64,000 nucleotides of DNA from Betaproteobacteria bacterium (GCA_016720425.1 JADKKQ010000007.1:124001-188000); one strand, 5' to 3'; numbered from the stretch's first letter, positions 1 through 8,521 are shown. Notes: generated by a model not told the origin, from the letters alone. A program made the numbers and translations.

Positions 1-63
1 TGCCACGCTGCCAGTTGCAAGCTGCGTCCGCGCCGCGCTCCATCGGGCGGACGAGCGCTCGGC

Positions 64-69
64 TATAAT
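64..69 (+). promoter_or_regulatory. Probable -10 element of the tRNA promoter
   Basis: A perfect TATAAT lies about 80 bases upstream of the tRNA. No good -35 hexamer is visible at 17 bases, so the call rests on the -10 match and on the position before a stable RNA gene. Confidence 0.4.
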
Positions 70-151
70 CGCCGGCACCGCAAGCGGACCGTGCGCGTCA
101 TGCGCGATGGCCGTCCGCGTGCCGTTCGTCGAAACACCCTTGCCGGCCAAG

Positions 152-228
152 GGGCCCGTAGCTCAGCTGGTCAGAGCAGGGGACTCATAATCCCTTGGTC
201 GTTGGTTCAAGTCCAACCGGGCCCACCA
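152..228 (+). tRNA. tRNA with CAT anticodon (Met or Ile2)
   Basis: A complete 77-base cloverleaf. The acceptor arm GGGCCCG (152-158) pairs with CGGGCCC (218-224), followed by discriminator A and an encoded CCA (226-228). The anticodon loop is CTCATAA on a GGGGA/TCCCT stem, giving anticodon CAT, and the T arm carries GTTCAAGTC. The anticodon arm plus the following TTGGTCG resembles the bacterial Ile2 tRNA, whose C34 is converted to lysidine by TilS, as much as elongator Met, so the amino acid identity is left open. It is not initiator tRNA: the three G-C pairs typical of the initiator anticodon stem are absent. Confidence 0.95.
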
Positions 229-1315
229 AGCGCGGATTTCAGCGATGGCACTTGCTGACCTGCGCCGCTGCAAATCGCTCTCTTGTCCCCGTTTGTATCC
301 CCATCGCGATCCTGTCGGGGCATAGATGCCCGGGACGCGCTGCCGGCGCTGCCTGAGACCGGCAGACGGTTCGAGAGTGGCATCGAGTAACGCGGTCACG
401 GCCCCGTGCTGGTCGTCCGGCACGAACGACGCCTGCACCGTGGTCACCTGCCGCCGAACTCCCGTGCCAGGCCAAGCCAAGGTTTGCATTCGTAATAATT
501 CTCATTGCGTTCCCGGAACAATGAGCCTATACCGGTACCCATACGCTGGGCAACAGCCGTAACTGGCGCACACCGCGACTATTCGGCGCATTGCGCCATG
601 CCCGGGCGGCGCGCTTCGAGCGCTTCACACAGCTCTTCGACTCGTCCCGCGGGTAGAGCTGTTGCAGGTCCGTTCGTCACCATCCTGCGTTCGTCGGACG
701 AGGGGGTCGAAGGTTCGTTGCAGCGCGAGGCAGGCAACTCGGGGCGGACCTCCACGGCATCTGCCTTGACCATTGTCTCTCGTGGACGACGTGGTGGCAT
801 GCAAGACCCGTGGCTCAGGAGAACCTTCATGATGCCTACCCTACCCACCCCCCAGGACTCTCGCGCTGCGAGCGCTGAATCGCCCCGCGATCGAGATTGC
901 GGATTCGGCTTCCGAATCAGAGTTCGCGGCGACCTGCATCGCCACAACCAGTGCGCAAGCGAATCCACTCCGACCACTCCGGGTGATGCCCTCCCATGTC
1001 TTCGGCCGCCTGCCGCGGGTAACGCGTGCCTGCCTCCCCTCGCCGGGCGAAAGCACAAGCCCAGCCCGGCAGAGGAGCTCGCGCCGCGCTCGGTCACCAC
1101 TTGCGTGCCCAGTTCGCGCGCCGTCGGCGCGATGCAGCTGGTGCGCCGCTTCCTGGCCGGCGCAAGTGCGGGCAACGAGCTCGAACACGGGCGACTGGTG
1201 GTCTGAGTGAGGCATTTCGTTGTCCTTCACCGCAGACCTCTGGTCACTGCCAGCCGCACACGCTTGGGCAATCCCGCCCAAGCACGTGCATCCACGACCG
1301 ATGGGAGAAATGAAC
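229..1315. other. No convincing gene between the tRNA and the cupin gene
   Basis: About 1.1 kb downstream of the tRNA. Several open frames exist on both strands, but none shows a recognisable motif, a good ribosome binding site or the codon bias of the neighbours. No integrase fragment or direct repeat of the tRNA 3' end was seen, although this is the classical place for an integration site. It may be decayed coding sequence. Confidence 0.6.
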
Positions 1316-1702
1316 ATGCGGATTGCCAAGGAAAACGTGGACGTCAAGATGGAGATCCCAGGTGCGGTGATCCGTCAACGAACGGACTTCGGAGACGCAA
1401 CTGGACTGGGCAAGATCAGCGGCGAGTACTTCAGCCTCTCGGCAGGCGTCGATACCACCCCGCTGTTCAAGGGACTGCACGGCGATGCGTGCCAGTGCCC
1501 CCACTGGGGCTTCGTCTTGCGCGGCCAACTCACGACGACCGACGCAGGCGGCGCGCAAGAGACCGTCAACGCCAATGATCTGTTCTACTGGCCGCCTGGA
1601 CACAACGTCAAGGTCGGCATCGACGCGGAGATCATCATGTTCAGCCCTCAGGCTGAGCACAGTCATGTCATCGGCCACATGATCGAAAAGGTGAAGGGCT
1701 AG
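1316..1702 (+). CDS. Small cupin-domain protein
   Basis: A 128-residue single-domain protein. The middle part (from about residue 55) has the cupin pattern: a CQCPHWGF segment giving a likely metal-binding histidine, a G-x-L strand, then an acidic turn leading to DLFYWPPGH, and a final HSHVIGHM. Related proteins in databases are small uncharacterised cupins; the substrate is unknown. The start was set at 1316 because GGGAG (1303-1307) lies eight bases before it; ATGs at 1301 and 1310 overlap or crowd that site. It stands about 160 bases upstream of the flavin oxidoreductase in the same direction, but a functional link cannot be shown. Codon use is less GC-biased than in genes beyond 3.6 kb. 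Confidence 0.75.
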   Translation: MRIAKENVDVKMEIPGAVIRQRTDFGDATGLGKISGEYFSLSAGVDTTPLFKGLHGDACQCPHWGFVLRGQLTTTDAGGAQETVNANDLFYWPPGHNVKVGIDAEIIMFSPQAEHSHVIGHMIEKVKG

Positions 1703-1866
1703 GTCTTGTGTCGCGATGGCAGCGAATCGACGCCGGCTGGCGCCGCGTTGTCAGTCCGGCGTCGAATCCACCGGTGCCCACCCCAAGGCGGGCACCGGCA
1801 TCGGGAAAGGCTCTGGAGAGCATCCGCCAGTGAAATGCATACGACGATGGAGATGGAGGCGCGATC

Positions 1867-3291
1867 ATGAATGGCATACAGGTGGTCGGTATCGACGGAC
1901 ACGACGTAGCTTTGGATGGACCCGCTCTCGAACAGTTGAAGGCCTCGCTGCGCGGAGCGCTCGCATTGCCGGGCGATGCCGGATACGAAAAGGCACGCAC
2001 CGTCTGGAACGCCATGATCGATCGAAAGCCGGCGCTGGTAGTGCGCTGCGCTGGCGTGGCGGATGTCCGCCAGGCCGTGACGTTTGCGCATGCGCATCGC
2101 CTCCTGACCGCGGTCAAGGGGGGCGGACACAATATCGCGGGAAATGCCGTGTGCGACGGAGGCTTGCTCATCGACCTGTCCGAGATGCGAGCCGTAACGG
2201 TCGATCCGGTCGGGCGCATCGCGCATGTGCAGCCGGGTGCAACGCTCGGCGATTTTGACCACGAATGCCAGGCCTTCGGCCTGGCCACCCCGGTTGGCAT
2301 CAATTCAACCACCGGCATCGCAGGCCTCACCCTCGGCGGTGGATTCGGCTGGCTGTCACGAAGGCACGGCATGACGGTGGACAATCTGCTGGCCGCCGAC
2401 GTGGTCACGGCCGATGGGCGCTTGCTTCGCGCCAGCGACAATGAAAACCCCGATCTGTTCTGGGCGATTCGCGGCGGCAGCGGCAACTTCGGAATCGTCA
2501 CCCGGTTTGAATTCAAGCTGCATCCGGTCGGGCCGGAGGTCTTGAGCGGATTGATCGTCTATGCGCTCAAGGACGCCGCATTCGCGCTGAGGCAATTCCG
2601 GCACTACGTGGAGAACCTCGGCGACGACACGAACGTCTGGACCGTGATGCGCAAAGCGCCACCGTTGCCCTTTCTCCCGCCGGAAGCACACGGGACTGAC
2701 ATAATCGCCTTCTGCGTGTTCCACGCGGGCGATCCCGAGGTGGGACGCCGGACCATTGAACCCTTGCGAAAGCTCGGCCCGGTGCTCGGCGAGTTCATTG
2801 CCATGCAGCCGTACGCCGCCTGGCAACAGACGTTCGACCCGCTGCTCGCGCCAGGGGCGAGGAACTACTGGAAGTCGCACAACTTCTCCAGCCTGAGCGA
2901 CGGCCTGATCGATGTTGCCGTCAAGTACGTTCAGAGTCTTCCCTCGCCGCAATGCGAGATATTCTTCGGCCTCATCGGCGGCGCCACCACCGTTCCCAAA
3001 CCCGGTGCGATGGCCTATTCCCATCGTGACGCCATCTATGTATGCAACGTTCACGGACGGTGGGAAACGGCGCCCGAAGACCAGCGATGTATCGACTGGG
3101 CGCGGGGGTTTTACCGCGACGCAGCACCCTATGCCACAGGCGGCGTGTACGTGAATTTCCTGACGGATGACGAACCCGAGCGGATCCGGGCCGCTTACGG
3201 CCCGGAGTACGCTAGGCTCGTCGCGGCGAAGGACAAGTACGACCCGGACAATCTGTTCCGAATGAATCAGAACATCCGCCCGACCTCCTGA
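1867..3291 (+). CDS. FAD-linked oxidoreductase, berberine bridge enzyme-like
   Basis: A 474-residue protein of the PCMH-type FAD-binding (FAD_binding_4) family with a C-terminal BBE domain. Residues 55-225 hold the FAD domain with the GGGHN motif, whose His88 matches the histidine that carries covalent FAD in this family. The second attachment cysteine of bicovalent members is not evident, so a single covalent bond is predicted. The last 45 residues match the BBE signature (FLTDDEPERI, then YDPDNLFRMNQNI). Such enzymes oxidise alcohols, sugars or alkaloid-like compounds with oxygen; the substrate here is not predictable. GGAGG at 1855-1859 supports the start. No signal peptide. A hairpin follows the stop codon. 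Codon use is milder in GC than in the rest of the window. Confidence 0.9.
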   Translation: MNGIQVVGIDGHDVALDGPALEQLKASLRGALALPGDAGYEKARTVWNAMIDRKPALVVRCAGVADVRQAVTFAHAHRLLTAVKGGGHNIAGNAVCDGGLLIDLSEMRAVTVDPVGRIAHVQPGATLGDFDHECQAFGLATPVGINSTTGIAGLTLGGGFGWLSRRHGMTVDNLLAADVVTADGRLLRASDNENPDLFWAIRGGSGNFGIVTRFEFKLHPVGPEVLSGLIVYALKDAAFALRQFRHYVENLGDDTNVWTVMRKAPPLPFLPPEAHGTDIIAFCVFHAGDPEVGRRTIEPLRKLGPVLGEFIAMQPYAAWQQTFDPLLAPGARNYWKSHNFSSLSDGLIDVAVKYVQSLPSPQCEIFFGLIGGATTVPKPGAMAYSHRDAIYVCNVHGRWETAPEDQRCIDWARGFYRDAAPYATGGVYVNFLTDDEPERIRAAYGPEYARLVAAKDKYDPDNLFRMNQNIRPTS

Positions 3292-3312
3292 ACCAAGCAG
3301 GGAAGTGGGGAG

Positions 3313-3336
3313 ATCCCCCGGCGCTGCCCGGGGGAT
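3313..3336 (+). terminator. Hairpin after the flavin oxidoreductase gene
   Basis: A nine-pair stem (ATCCCCCGG at 3313-3321 and CCGGGGGAT at 3328-3336) starts 21 bases after the stop codon. It is followed by CTTT rather than a long T run, so it is a plausible but imperfect rho-independent terminator. Confidence 0.5.
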
Positions 3337-3354
3337 GCTTTCGCGACTTTGACG

Positions 3355-3561
<207 letters not shown>

Positions 3562-3613
3562 CGTGCCGCCGGTTCGCGTTCGTTGGCGGCGCGGTCGCTG
3601 GCGGCGCCCGGCG

Positions 3614-3859
3614 TCACGCGCCCGGCGCGGATCGCTCCCCGTTGCGCCAGATGGTGATTTCGTAGAGCGACTCGGTTCCGGGCTCTTCGCGATGGCCGTA
3701 GCCGTTGCGTTCGAGAACGCGGAACAGCGGATGCGGCATGCAGTCGATGATGAGTCGCAGCCGGTCGCCCGGCTCGAAACCGTCGATGGCCTCGAGCACG
3801 CGCTCGAGCGGCTCGGGTGGCTCCATGCCGCGAACGTCCAGCGTGACTTCGCGGGCCAT
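3614..3859 (-). CDS. DUF2249 domain protein
   Basis: An 81-residue protein matching the DUF2249 family, small TusA-like alpha/beta proteins. It begins with REVTLDVRGMEPPEPLERVL, then has the GDRLRLIIDCMPHPLF core and ends with YEITIWRNGE. The family is uncharacterised but often sits near denitrification, nitric oxide response and terminal oxidase genes. The start is fixed by AAGGAG a few bases upstream of the ATG at 3859. The ATG overlaps the stop of a short upstream reading frame (TGATG), so coupled translation is possible. It is transcribed away from the oxidase cluster and shares its upstream region, including the FNR-type box, which suggests common low-oxygen or NO control. Confidence 0.8.
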   Translation of the reverse strand: MAREVTLDVRGMEPPEPLERVLEAIDGFEPGDRLRLIIDCMPHPLFRVLERNGYGHREEPGTESLYEITIWRNGERSAPGA

Positions 3860-4053
3860 CAGGCTCCTTCCCCGGTTCCGAATTTCGCGCCGCCGTTCAT
3901 CGTCGGGCGATTGTCGGCGGCAACCACCGCGGCCGCCTTGACGGACATCAAGCGGCACCCGCGGGTGAGCGGCAGGGACCGCATCGCCTGGCGCGAAGCC
4001 CGCCATGCTGCGATGCACCAGACGCCGGTCCCGACAGCGGGGTCCGATATTCC

Positions 4054-4067
4054 TTGATACGCATCAT
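4054..4067. promoter_or_regulatory. FNR/Anr/Dnr-type box between DUF2249 and the oxidase cluster
   Basis: TTGATACGCATCAT matches the FNR consensus TTGAT-N4-ATCAA with one mismatch in the last base. It lies 134 bases before the first oxidase-cluster gene (4201) and about 195 bases before the divergent DUF2249 gene (3859), so it could serve either. The rest of the 3860-4200 gap shows no convincing gene. Confidence 0.6.
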
Positions 4068-4200
4068 GGGCAGACGAAGCCATTGCGTCCACGATCCGCC
4101 AGATCGGAAACGAGCGCGGCGGCTTGCGTCATCCGCGCACCCGAAACCGGGTACCGATTCCGCCCCGAGAACAAGACACGACCCGGAAGGAGCGAAAGCC

Positions 4201-4386
4201 ATGGCCACCGCGAACACCCAAGCCGAAACTGTGCGCGACGACGACATCACCGAGGAGCCGATTCCGGCGATGCAGCAGCTGCTCGACAACCCGTTCCTGC
4301 TGCTGTTCATCGGCATCGCGATGCCCACGGTCCTCTACATCGTCTGGGGGGTGATGGAAATCGTCGGCATCCCGATCGCGAAGTAG
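4201..4386 (+). CDS. Small single-helix subunit of the heme-copper complex
   Basis: A 61-residue protein with an acidic N-terminus and one transmembrane helix near residues 31-53 (LLLFIGIAMPTVLYIVWGVM). It opens the oxidase operon, 34 bases before subunit II. Small one-helix subunits (such as subunit IIa of ba3 oxidases or CcoQ of cbb3 oxidases) occupy this place in related complexes and aid assembly or stability. GGAAGGAGCG ahead of the ATG fixes the start. Upstream in-frame ATGs would add an implausible arginine-rich tail. Confidence 0.7.
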   Translation: MATANTQAETVRDDDITEEPIPAMQQLLDNPFLLLFIGIAMPTVLYIVWGVMEIVGIPIAK

Positions 4387-4420
4387 CACCCGTCAGCGCC
4401 AACCACAGGGAGCGACACGC

Positions 4421-4969
4421 ATGAGCGCCATTTCATCCCCCGCCAGCCGCGTCTGGTGGAAGCAGCCACTGGATCGCGTCGAGGGCATGTGGATCGCCAT
4501 CGCCTTCGTCTGGTGCATGGTGATGTTCTTCATGATGCCGTACTGGCACGTCGTCGGTAAGCAGAACCTCTCCAACGAGGCCTATCGCACGACGCCCGAG
4601 GCGTTCACCGCCAAGACCCAGGCGATGGTGGACAAGTTCAAGGTGCGCGAGGAGACCGATCTCAAGGTTCCGGTCGTGCGCCCGCCCGCGGGGAGCGACG
4701 TCTACCTCATCGCCCGCCTGTGGCAATGGTGGCCGATGCTCGAGCTGGAGGAAGGCAAGACCTACCGGCTGCACCTCGCCTCGATGGACTGGCTGCACGG
4801 CTTCTCGCTGCAACCCGAGAACATCAACATCGAGGTCCACCCGAACTACGAGCACGTGATCACGCTGACGCCGACCAAGGCGGGCACCTATTCGATCATC
4901 TGCAACGAGTACTGCGGCATCAACCACCACACGATGGCGAGCCGTCTCTACGTCGTCAAGGGCAACTAG
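4421..4969 (+). CDS. Heme-copper reductase subunit II with CuA site
   Basis: A 182-residue protein with one N-terminal membrane helix (about 24-44) and a periplasmic cupredoxin domain. All CuA ligands are present: His126 (WLHGF), then Cys161, Cys165, His169 and Met172 in the CNEYCGINHHTM stretch. It should accept electrons from a cytochrome c or other periplasmic donor and pass them to subunit I. The short single-helix form is typical of B-type (ba3-like) enzymes and also of the CuA subunit NorY of the sNOR nitric oxide reductases. GGGAGCG precedes the start codon. The stop is 10 bases from subunit I, so the two are co-expressed. Confidence 0.9.
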   Translation: MSAISSPASRVWWKQPLDRVEGMWIAIAFVWCMVMFFMMPYWHVVGKQNLSNEAYRTTPEAFTAKTQAMVDKFKVREETDLKVPVVRPPAGSDVYLIARLWQWWPMLELEEGKTYRLHLASMDWLHGFSLQPENINIEVHPNYEHVITLTPTKAGTYSIICNEYCGINHHTMASRLYVVKGN

Positions 4970-4979
4970 GAGGATTGCG

Positions 4980-6704
4980 ATGGCAGTCAACCGCATGTTT
5001 CGTACTTGCCCGTCCACCGGCCTCGTCTACCACGAGGCGGCGGAGAAGCTGATCCGCTGGAACGCCGTCGCCGGCGTCGTCGCGCTGCTCTTCGGGGGCA
5101 TCCTCGCGCTGCTCGTCACCGCGACCCGCTGGCAGGCCATCCACCTGCTGCCGCCCGACTGGTTCTACCTGGTGCTGACGGCCCACGGCCTCAACATGCT
5201 CGTGTTCTGGATCATCTTCTTCGAGATCGCGGTCCTGTACTTCGCCGCGTCGGTGCTGCTGAAGTGCCGGCTGGCGACGCCGCGCTGGGCGTGGGCCGGC
5301 TTCTGGCTGATGATCCTCGGCGCCCTCATGAACAACGTGGCGGTGTTCCGCGGCGACTCGTCGGTGATGTTCACGTCCTACGCGCCGATGGGGGCGCACC
5401 CGGCGTTCTACCTCGGGCTGATCCTGTTCGCCGTCGGCGCGCTGATCGCGTGCTTCGTGTTCTTCGGCACGCTGGTCGTCGGCCGCAACGAGAAGACCTA
5501 CAACGGCTCGGTCCCGCTGGTGACCTTCGGCGCCGTCACCGCGGCCATCATCGCGGTCTTCACCATCGCCTCCGGCGCGATCATCCTGATCCCGACCTTT
5601 CTCTGGTCGGTGGGCCTCGTCGATCACATCGACTCGCTGATGTACCGCACCGTCTGGTGGGCGTTCGGGCACAGCTCGCAGCAGATCAACGTCGCCGCGC
5701 ACGTCTCGGTCTGGTACGCCATCGCCGCGATCGTCTTCGGGGCGAAGCCGATGTCGGAAAAGGTGTCGCGCACGGCCTTCCTGCTCTACATCTGCTTCCT
5801 GCAGCTCGCCTCGGCGCACCACCTGCTCGCCGACCCGGGCCTGACGTCGAACTGGAAGATCTTCAACACCAGCTACGCGATGTACCTCGCCGTGCTGGCG
5901 TCGATGGTGCACGGGCTCACCGTCCCGGGCGCGATCGAGGTGGCGCAGCGCGAGAAGGGCTTCAACAGCGGCCTGTTCGAGTGGCTGCGCAAGGCGCCCT
6001 GGAGCAACCCCGCGTTCTCGTCGATGTTCATCTCGCTCATCGGGTTCGGCTTCCTGGGCGGCATCTCGGGCGTGATGATGGGCACCGAGCAGCTGAACCT
6101 GATCATCCACAACACGATCTACGTCCCGGGCCACTTCCACGCCACGGTCGTCATCGGCACCACGCTCGCCTTCATGGGCCTCACCTACTTCCTCATCCCG
6201 ACGCTGTTCCGGCGCGAGGTGATGTTCCCGGCGATGGCCAAGTGGCAGCCCTACCTGTTCGGCCTCGGCATGTGCGGCTTCTCGCTGTTCATGATGGGCG
6301 CCGGGACGCTGGGCGTGCCGCGCCGGCACTGGGACATCAGCTTCGCCGGCAACGCGCTGGGACACGAGTTCCCGGGCACCGCGTGGCTGATGATGGCGCT
6401 GATGGGCATCTTCGGCCTGGCCGCGATCGTCGGCGGGGCGATGTACCTGATCAACACCGTCGGCAGCGTGTTCTTCGGCAAGAAGATCGAGACCCCGGGC
6501 TTCGTGCACGTGAAGGCGAAGGACGGCGCAGCGCCGCCCTGGCAGCCGGTCGCGGTCGCGATCACCGGGCACGGCCCGAGCATCGGCACCGCCGGCTTCG
6601 TCGCCCCGGGGACGTTCCTGCTCGCCATGGTGTTCCTGATCTCGTTCGTCCTGTACTACTTCGTGAACTGGAAGTACCTGTCCACCGTGTGGCCGTTGTC
6701 GTAA
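4980..6704 (+). CDS. Heme-copper subunit I, B-type, lacking the helix VI tyrosine (NorS/sNOR-like?)
   Basis: A 574-residue protein with about 13-14 membrane helices. The ligands are in place: His69 and His387 for the low-spin heme, His385 for the active-site heme, and His231, His280 and His281 for the second metal. In oxygen reductases of the A and B families a tyrosine lies four residues after the first metal histidine and is cross-linked to it; here that place is Gln235 (sequence GHSSQQ). Loss of this tyrosine is a mark of nitric oxide reductases that evolved from oxidases, including the sNOR (NorSY) enzymes of ammonia oxidisers, whose operon also carries a CuA subunit and SenC. The alternative is an unusual ba3-type oxygen reductase. 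AGGAGG lies just before the start. Confidence 0.88.
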   Translation: MAVNRMFRTCPSTGLVYHEAAEKLIRWNAVAGVVALLFGGILALLVTATRWQAIHLLPPDWFYLVLTAHGLNMLVFWIIFFEIAVLYFAASVLLKCRLATPRWAWAGFWLMILGALMNNVAVFRGDSSVMFTSYAPMGAHPAFYLGLILFAVGALIACFVFFGTLVVGRNEKTYNGSVPLVTFGAVTAAIIAVFTIASGAIILIPTFLWSVGLVDHIDSLMYRTVWWAFGHSSQQINVAAHVSVWYAIAAIVFGAKPMSEKVSRTAFLLYICFLQLASAHHLLADPGLTSNWKIFNTSYAMYLAVLASMVHGLTVPGAIEVAQREKGFNSGLFEWLRKAPWSNPAFSSMFISLIGFGFLGGISGVMMGTEQLNLIIHNTIYVPGHFHATVVIGTTLAFMGLTYFLIPTLFRREVMFPAMAKWQPYLFGLGMCGFSLFMMGAGTLGVPRRHWDISFAGNALGHEFPGTAWLMMALMGIFGLAAIVGGAMYLINTVGSVFFGKKIETPGFVHVKAKDGAAPPWQPVAVAITGHGPSIGTAGFVAPGTFLLAMVFLISFVLYYFVNWKYLSTVWPLS

Positions 6705-6759
6705 GGGACGAGCGCTCGCCGGGCAGCAGCCGCCGGCCGGGTGCAGGGGGAGAAGGCGC

Positions 6760-7680
6760 ATGAATACACGAGTCGAAAGCGCGCTGGGGCCGGCGGTGAA
6801 GTCCGCCCGGGCGCCGTCGCGGGTGCGCCTCTTCTTCGACCTGTTCAAGCTGCGCATCGGCCTGGTGATCGGGTTCACCGCCGTGGCGGGGATCGCGATC
6901 ACGCCCGGGCCGGCGCTGCCGGGCTGGCAGGTGCTGGCGCTGGCGCTCGCGGTGACCCTGGCCTCGGCGGCCGCCGGCGCCTTCAACCAGTACGTCGAGC
7001 GCGACCTCGACGTCCACATGGGGCGCACGCGGCAACGGGCCTTCGTCACCGGGCGGCTGCGGGCGGGACCGCGCTGGCTGGCGGCCATCGTCGCCATCGG
7101 CGCGGCCGGGGTGCTGCTCGCCGCGATCGCCATCAATCTTCCCGCCGCCGTCTACACCTTCCTCGGCGCGTTCACCTACGGCGTCGTGTACACGGTGTGG
7201 CTGAAGCGGCGCACGTGGTGGAACATCGTCGTCGGCGGCCTCGCCGGCAGCTTCGCCGTCCTCGCGGGCGCCGCCGCCGTCACCCCCGAGACGCTGGGCC
7301 CGCTGCCGCTGGCCTTCGCCGTCGTGCTGTTCCTGTGGACGCCACCGCACTTCTGGAGCCTCGCCATCGCCTTCCGCGAGGATTACGAGGCGGCCAAGGT
7401 GCCGATGCTGCCGGTCGTCGTCGGCAACGAGCGCGCCGCCCGGGCCGTCTTCGCCGGCGCCGCGCTGCTCGTGACCGCCTCGCTCGCCCCGGCGCTGCTC
7501 GGCATGGGCTGGCTCTACCTGGCCGCGGCGCTCGGCGGCGGCGGCTATCTGCTGGTCAAGACCGCGCGCCTCGCGCTGGCGCCCAACCGGCGCGCGGCGA
7601 TGGTGAGCTTTCACGCGTCGCTGATCCAGCTGACGCTGCTGCTCGTCGCCGCGATTGCCGAAGCCGTTCTGCGTGCGTGA
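6760..7680 (+). CDS. ctaB: Protoheme IX farnesyltransferase (heme O synthase)
   Basis: A 306-residue UbiA-type prenyltransferase with about nine membrane helices. The prenyl diphosphate motif is seen as NQYVERDLDVHMGRTRQR near residue 75, and the second polar loop region as WTPPHFWSLAI...REDYEAAKVPMLPVV. It adds a farnesyl group to heme b to give heme O, the first step toward heme A. GGGGGAGAAGG lies close upstream of the ATG. It follows subunit I by 55 bases and overlaps the SCO gene, so heme modification for this complex is likely made by the cluster itself, together with the CtaA-like gene at 14.9 kb. Confidence 0.9.
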   Translation: MNTRVESALGPAVKSARAPSRVRLFFDLFKLRIGLVIGFTAVAGIAITPGPALPGWQVLALALAVTLASAAAGAFNQYVERDLDVHMGRTRQRAFVTGRLRAGPRWLAAIVAIGAAGVLLAAIAINLPAAVYTFLGAFTYGVVYTVWLKRRTWWNIVVGGLAGSFAVLAGAAAVTPETLGPLPLAFAVVLFLWTPPHFWSLAIAFREDYEAAKVPMLPVVVGNERAARAVFAGAALLVTASLAPALLGMGWLYLAAALGGGGYLLVKTARLALAPNRRAAMVSFHASLIQLTLLLVAAIAEAVLRA

Positions 7681-8521
7681 CCCGCGGTTGCCCGGAGTCG
7701 ACCCGAACCGGCTGCTGCTGTACGCGGCCGTCGGGTTGGTGCTGTGGCTCCTCGCCGGCCTGCTGTTCGCCCAGGCCTTGCCGGCGGGCGCGAGGCTCGA
7801 TCCCCGCGATGCCCTGGCGACGTCGCAAGCCGCGATCGGCCGCCCCCTCGGCGATTACACGCTGACCGCCGCCGACGGCAGGCTGGTGCGGCTGGCCGAC
7901 TACCGCGGCCGGCCGCTGGTCGTGCAGTTCATCTACACCGGCTGCTTCCAGGTCTGCCCGACGACGACACGCTTTCTCGGCCGCGCCGTCGAAGAAGCGC
8001 AGCGCGCGCTGGGCCGGGACGCGCTGCGCGTCGTCACCGTCGGCTTCAATCTGCCCTTCGACACGCCGGCGGCGATGCGGGAGTTCCAGAAGCGCCAGGA
8101 CATCGACCTGCCGAACTGGGAATTCCTCGGCGGCGACGCGCCGACGATCGACGGCATGGCGCGCGACCTCGGCTTCGTCTGGGTGCCGACCGCGTCCGGC
8201 TACGATCACCTGACCCAGGTGACGATCCTCGACGGCCGCGGCCGCGTGGTCCGGCAGATCTACGGCGAATCCTTCGAACTGCCGATGTTCGTCGCGCCGC
8301 TGAAGGAGATCGTCACCGGCGCGCCGGCGCCGACGCAGAACCTCGCCGAACTCGTCGAGCGGGTGCGCATCCTGTGCACGGTGTACGATCCGCGTGCCGG
8401 GAAGTACCGGCTCAATTACGGGCTGTTCATCGAGATCTTCGCGGGGTTCACGGTGCTGGGAGCGGTGCTGTACTACCTGACCAACGAGTGGCGGCGGCAC
8501 CGGCGAGGGCAGCCGTCGTGA
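7673..8521 (+). CDS. SCO1/SenC copper chaperone with extra C-terminal membrane helix
   Basis: About 282 residues in the SCO family. It has the copper-binding CFQVC (Cys97 and Cys101, counted from a possible TTG start at 7655) and the distal histidine in YDHLTQV (His185). The N-terminal helix (about 20-42) is a usual anchor; a second helix near 258-276 followed by an Arg-rich tail is unusual for SCO proteins. It probably loads copper into the CuA site of the subunit II at 4421. The start is not certain: TTG at 7655 or GTG at 7673, both inside the end of ctaB. The stop overlaps a GTG (8518) that may be the true start of the next gene. Confidence 0.85.
   Translation: MRDPRLPGVDPNRLLLYAAVGLVLWLLAGLLFAQALPAGARLDPRDALATSQAAIGRPLGDYTLTAADGRLVRLADYRGRPLVVQFIYTGCFQVCPTTTRFLGRAVEEAQRALGRDALRVVTVGFNLPFDTPAAMREFQKRQDIDLPNWEFLGGDAPTIDGMARDLGFVWVPTASGYDHLTQVTILDGRGRVVRQIYGESFELPMFVAPLKEIVTGAPAPTQNLAELVERVRILCTVYDPRAGKYRLNYGLFIEIFAGFTVLGAVLYYLTNEWRRHRRGQPS

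Noticed and set aside
163..489. Minus-strand frame ending in LDLNQRPRDYESPALTS
   Set aside because: This peptide is the well-known false translation of the antisense strand of a tRNA gene; it overlaps the tRNA at 152-228.
229..1315. Integrated element downstream of the tRNA
   Set aside because: No integrase, no duplicated tRNA end and no mobility genes were found.
505..1347. Several long frames on both strands between the tRNA and the cupin gene
   Set aside because: No motif, no ribosome binding site, and overlapping frames on both strands typical of high-GC non-coding DNA.
3859..4092. Minus-strand 77-residue frame with a TGATG overlap to DUF2249
   Set aside because: The overlap is suggestive, but the product has no recognisable pattern and its DNA contains the FNR-type box; kept only as a remark.
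4956..7136. Very long minus-strand frame opposite the oxidase genes
   Set aside because: A shadow of the strongly GC3-biased plus-strand genes; Arg/Asp/His-rich without domains.
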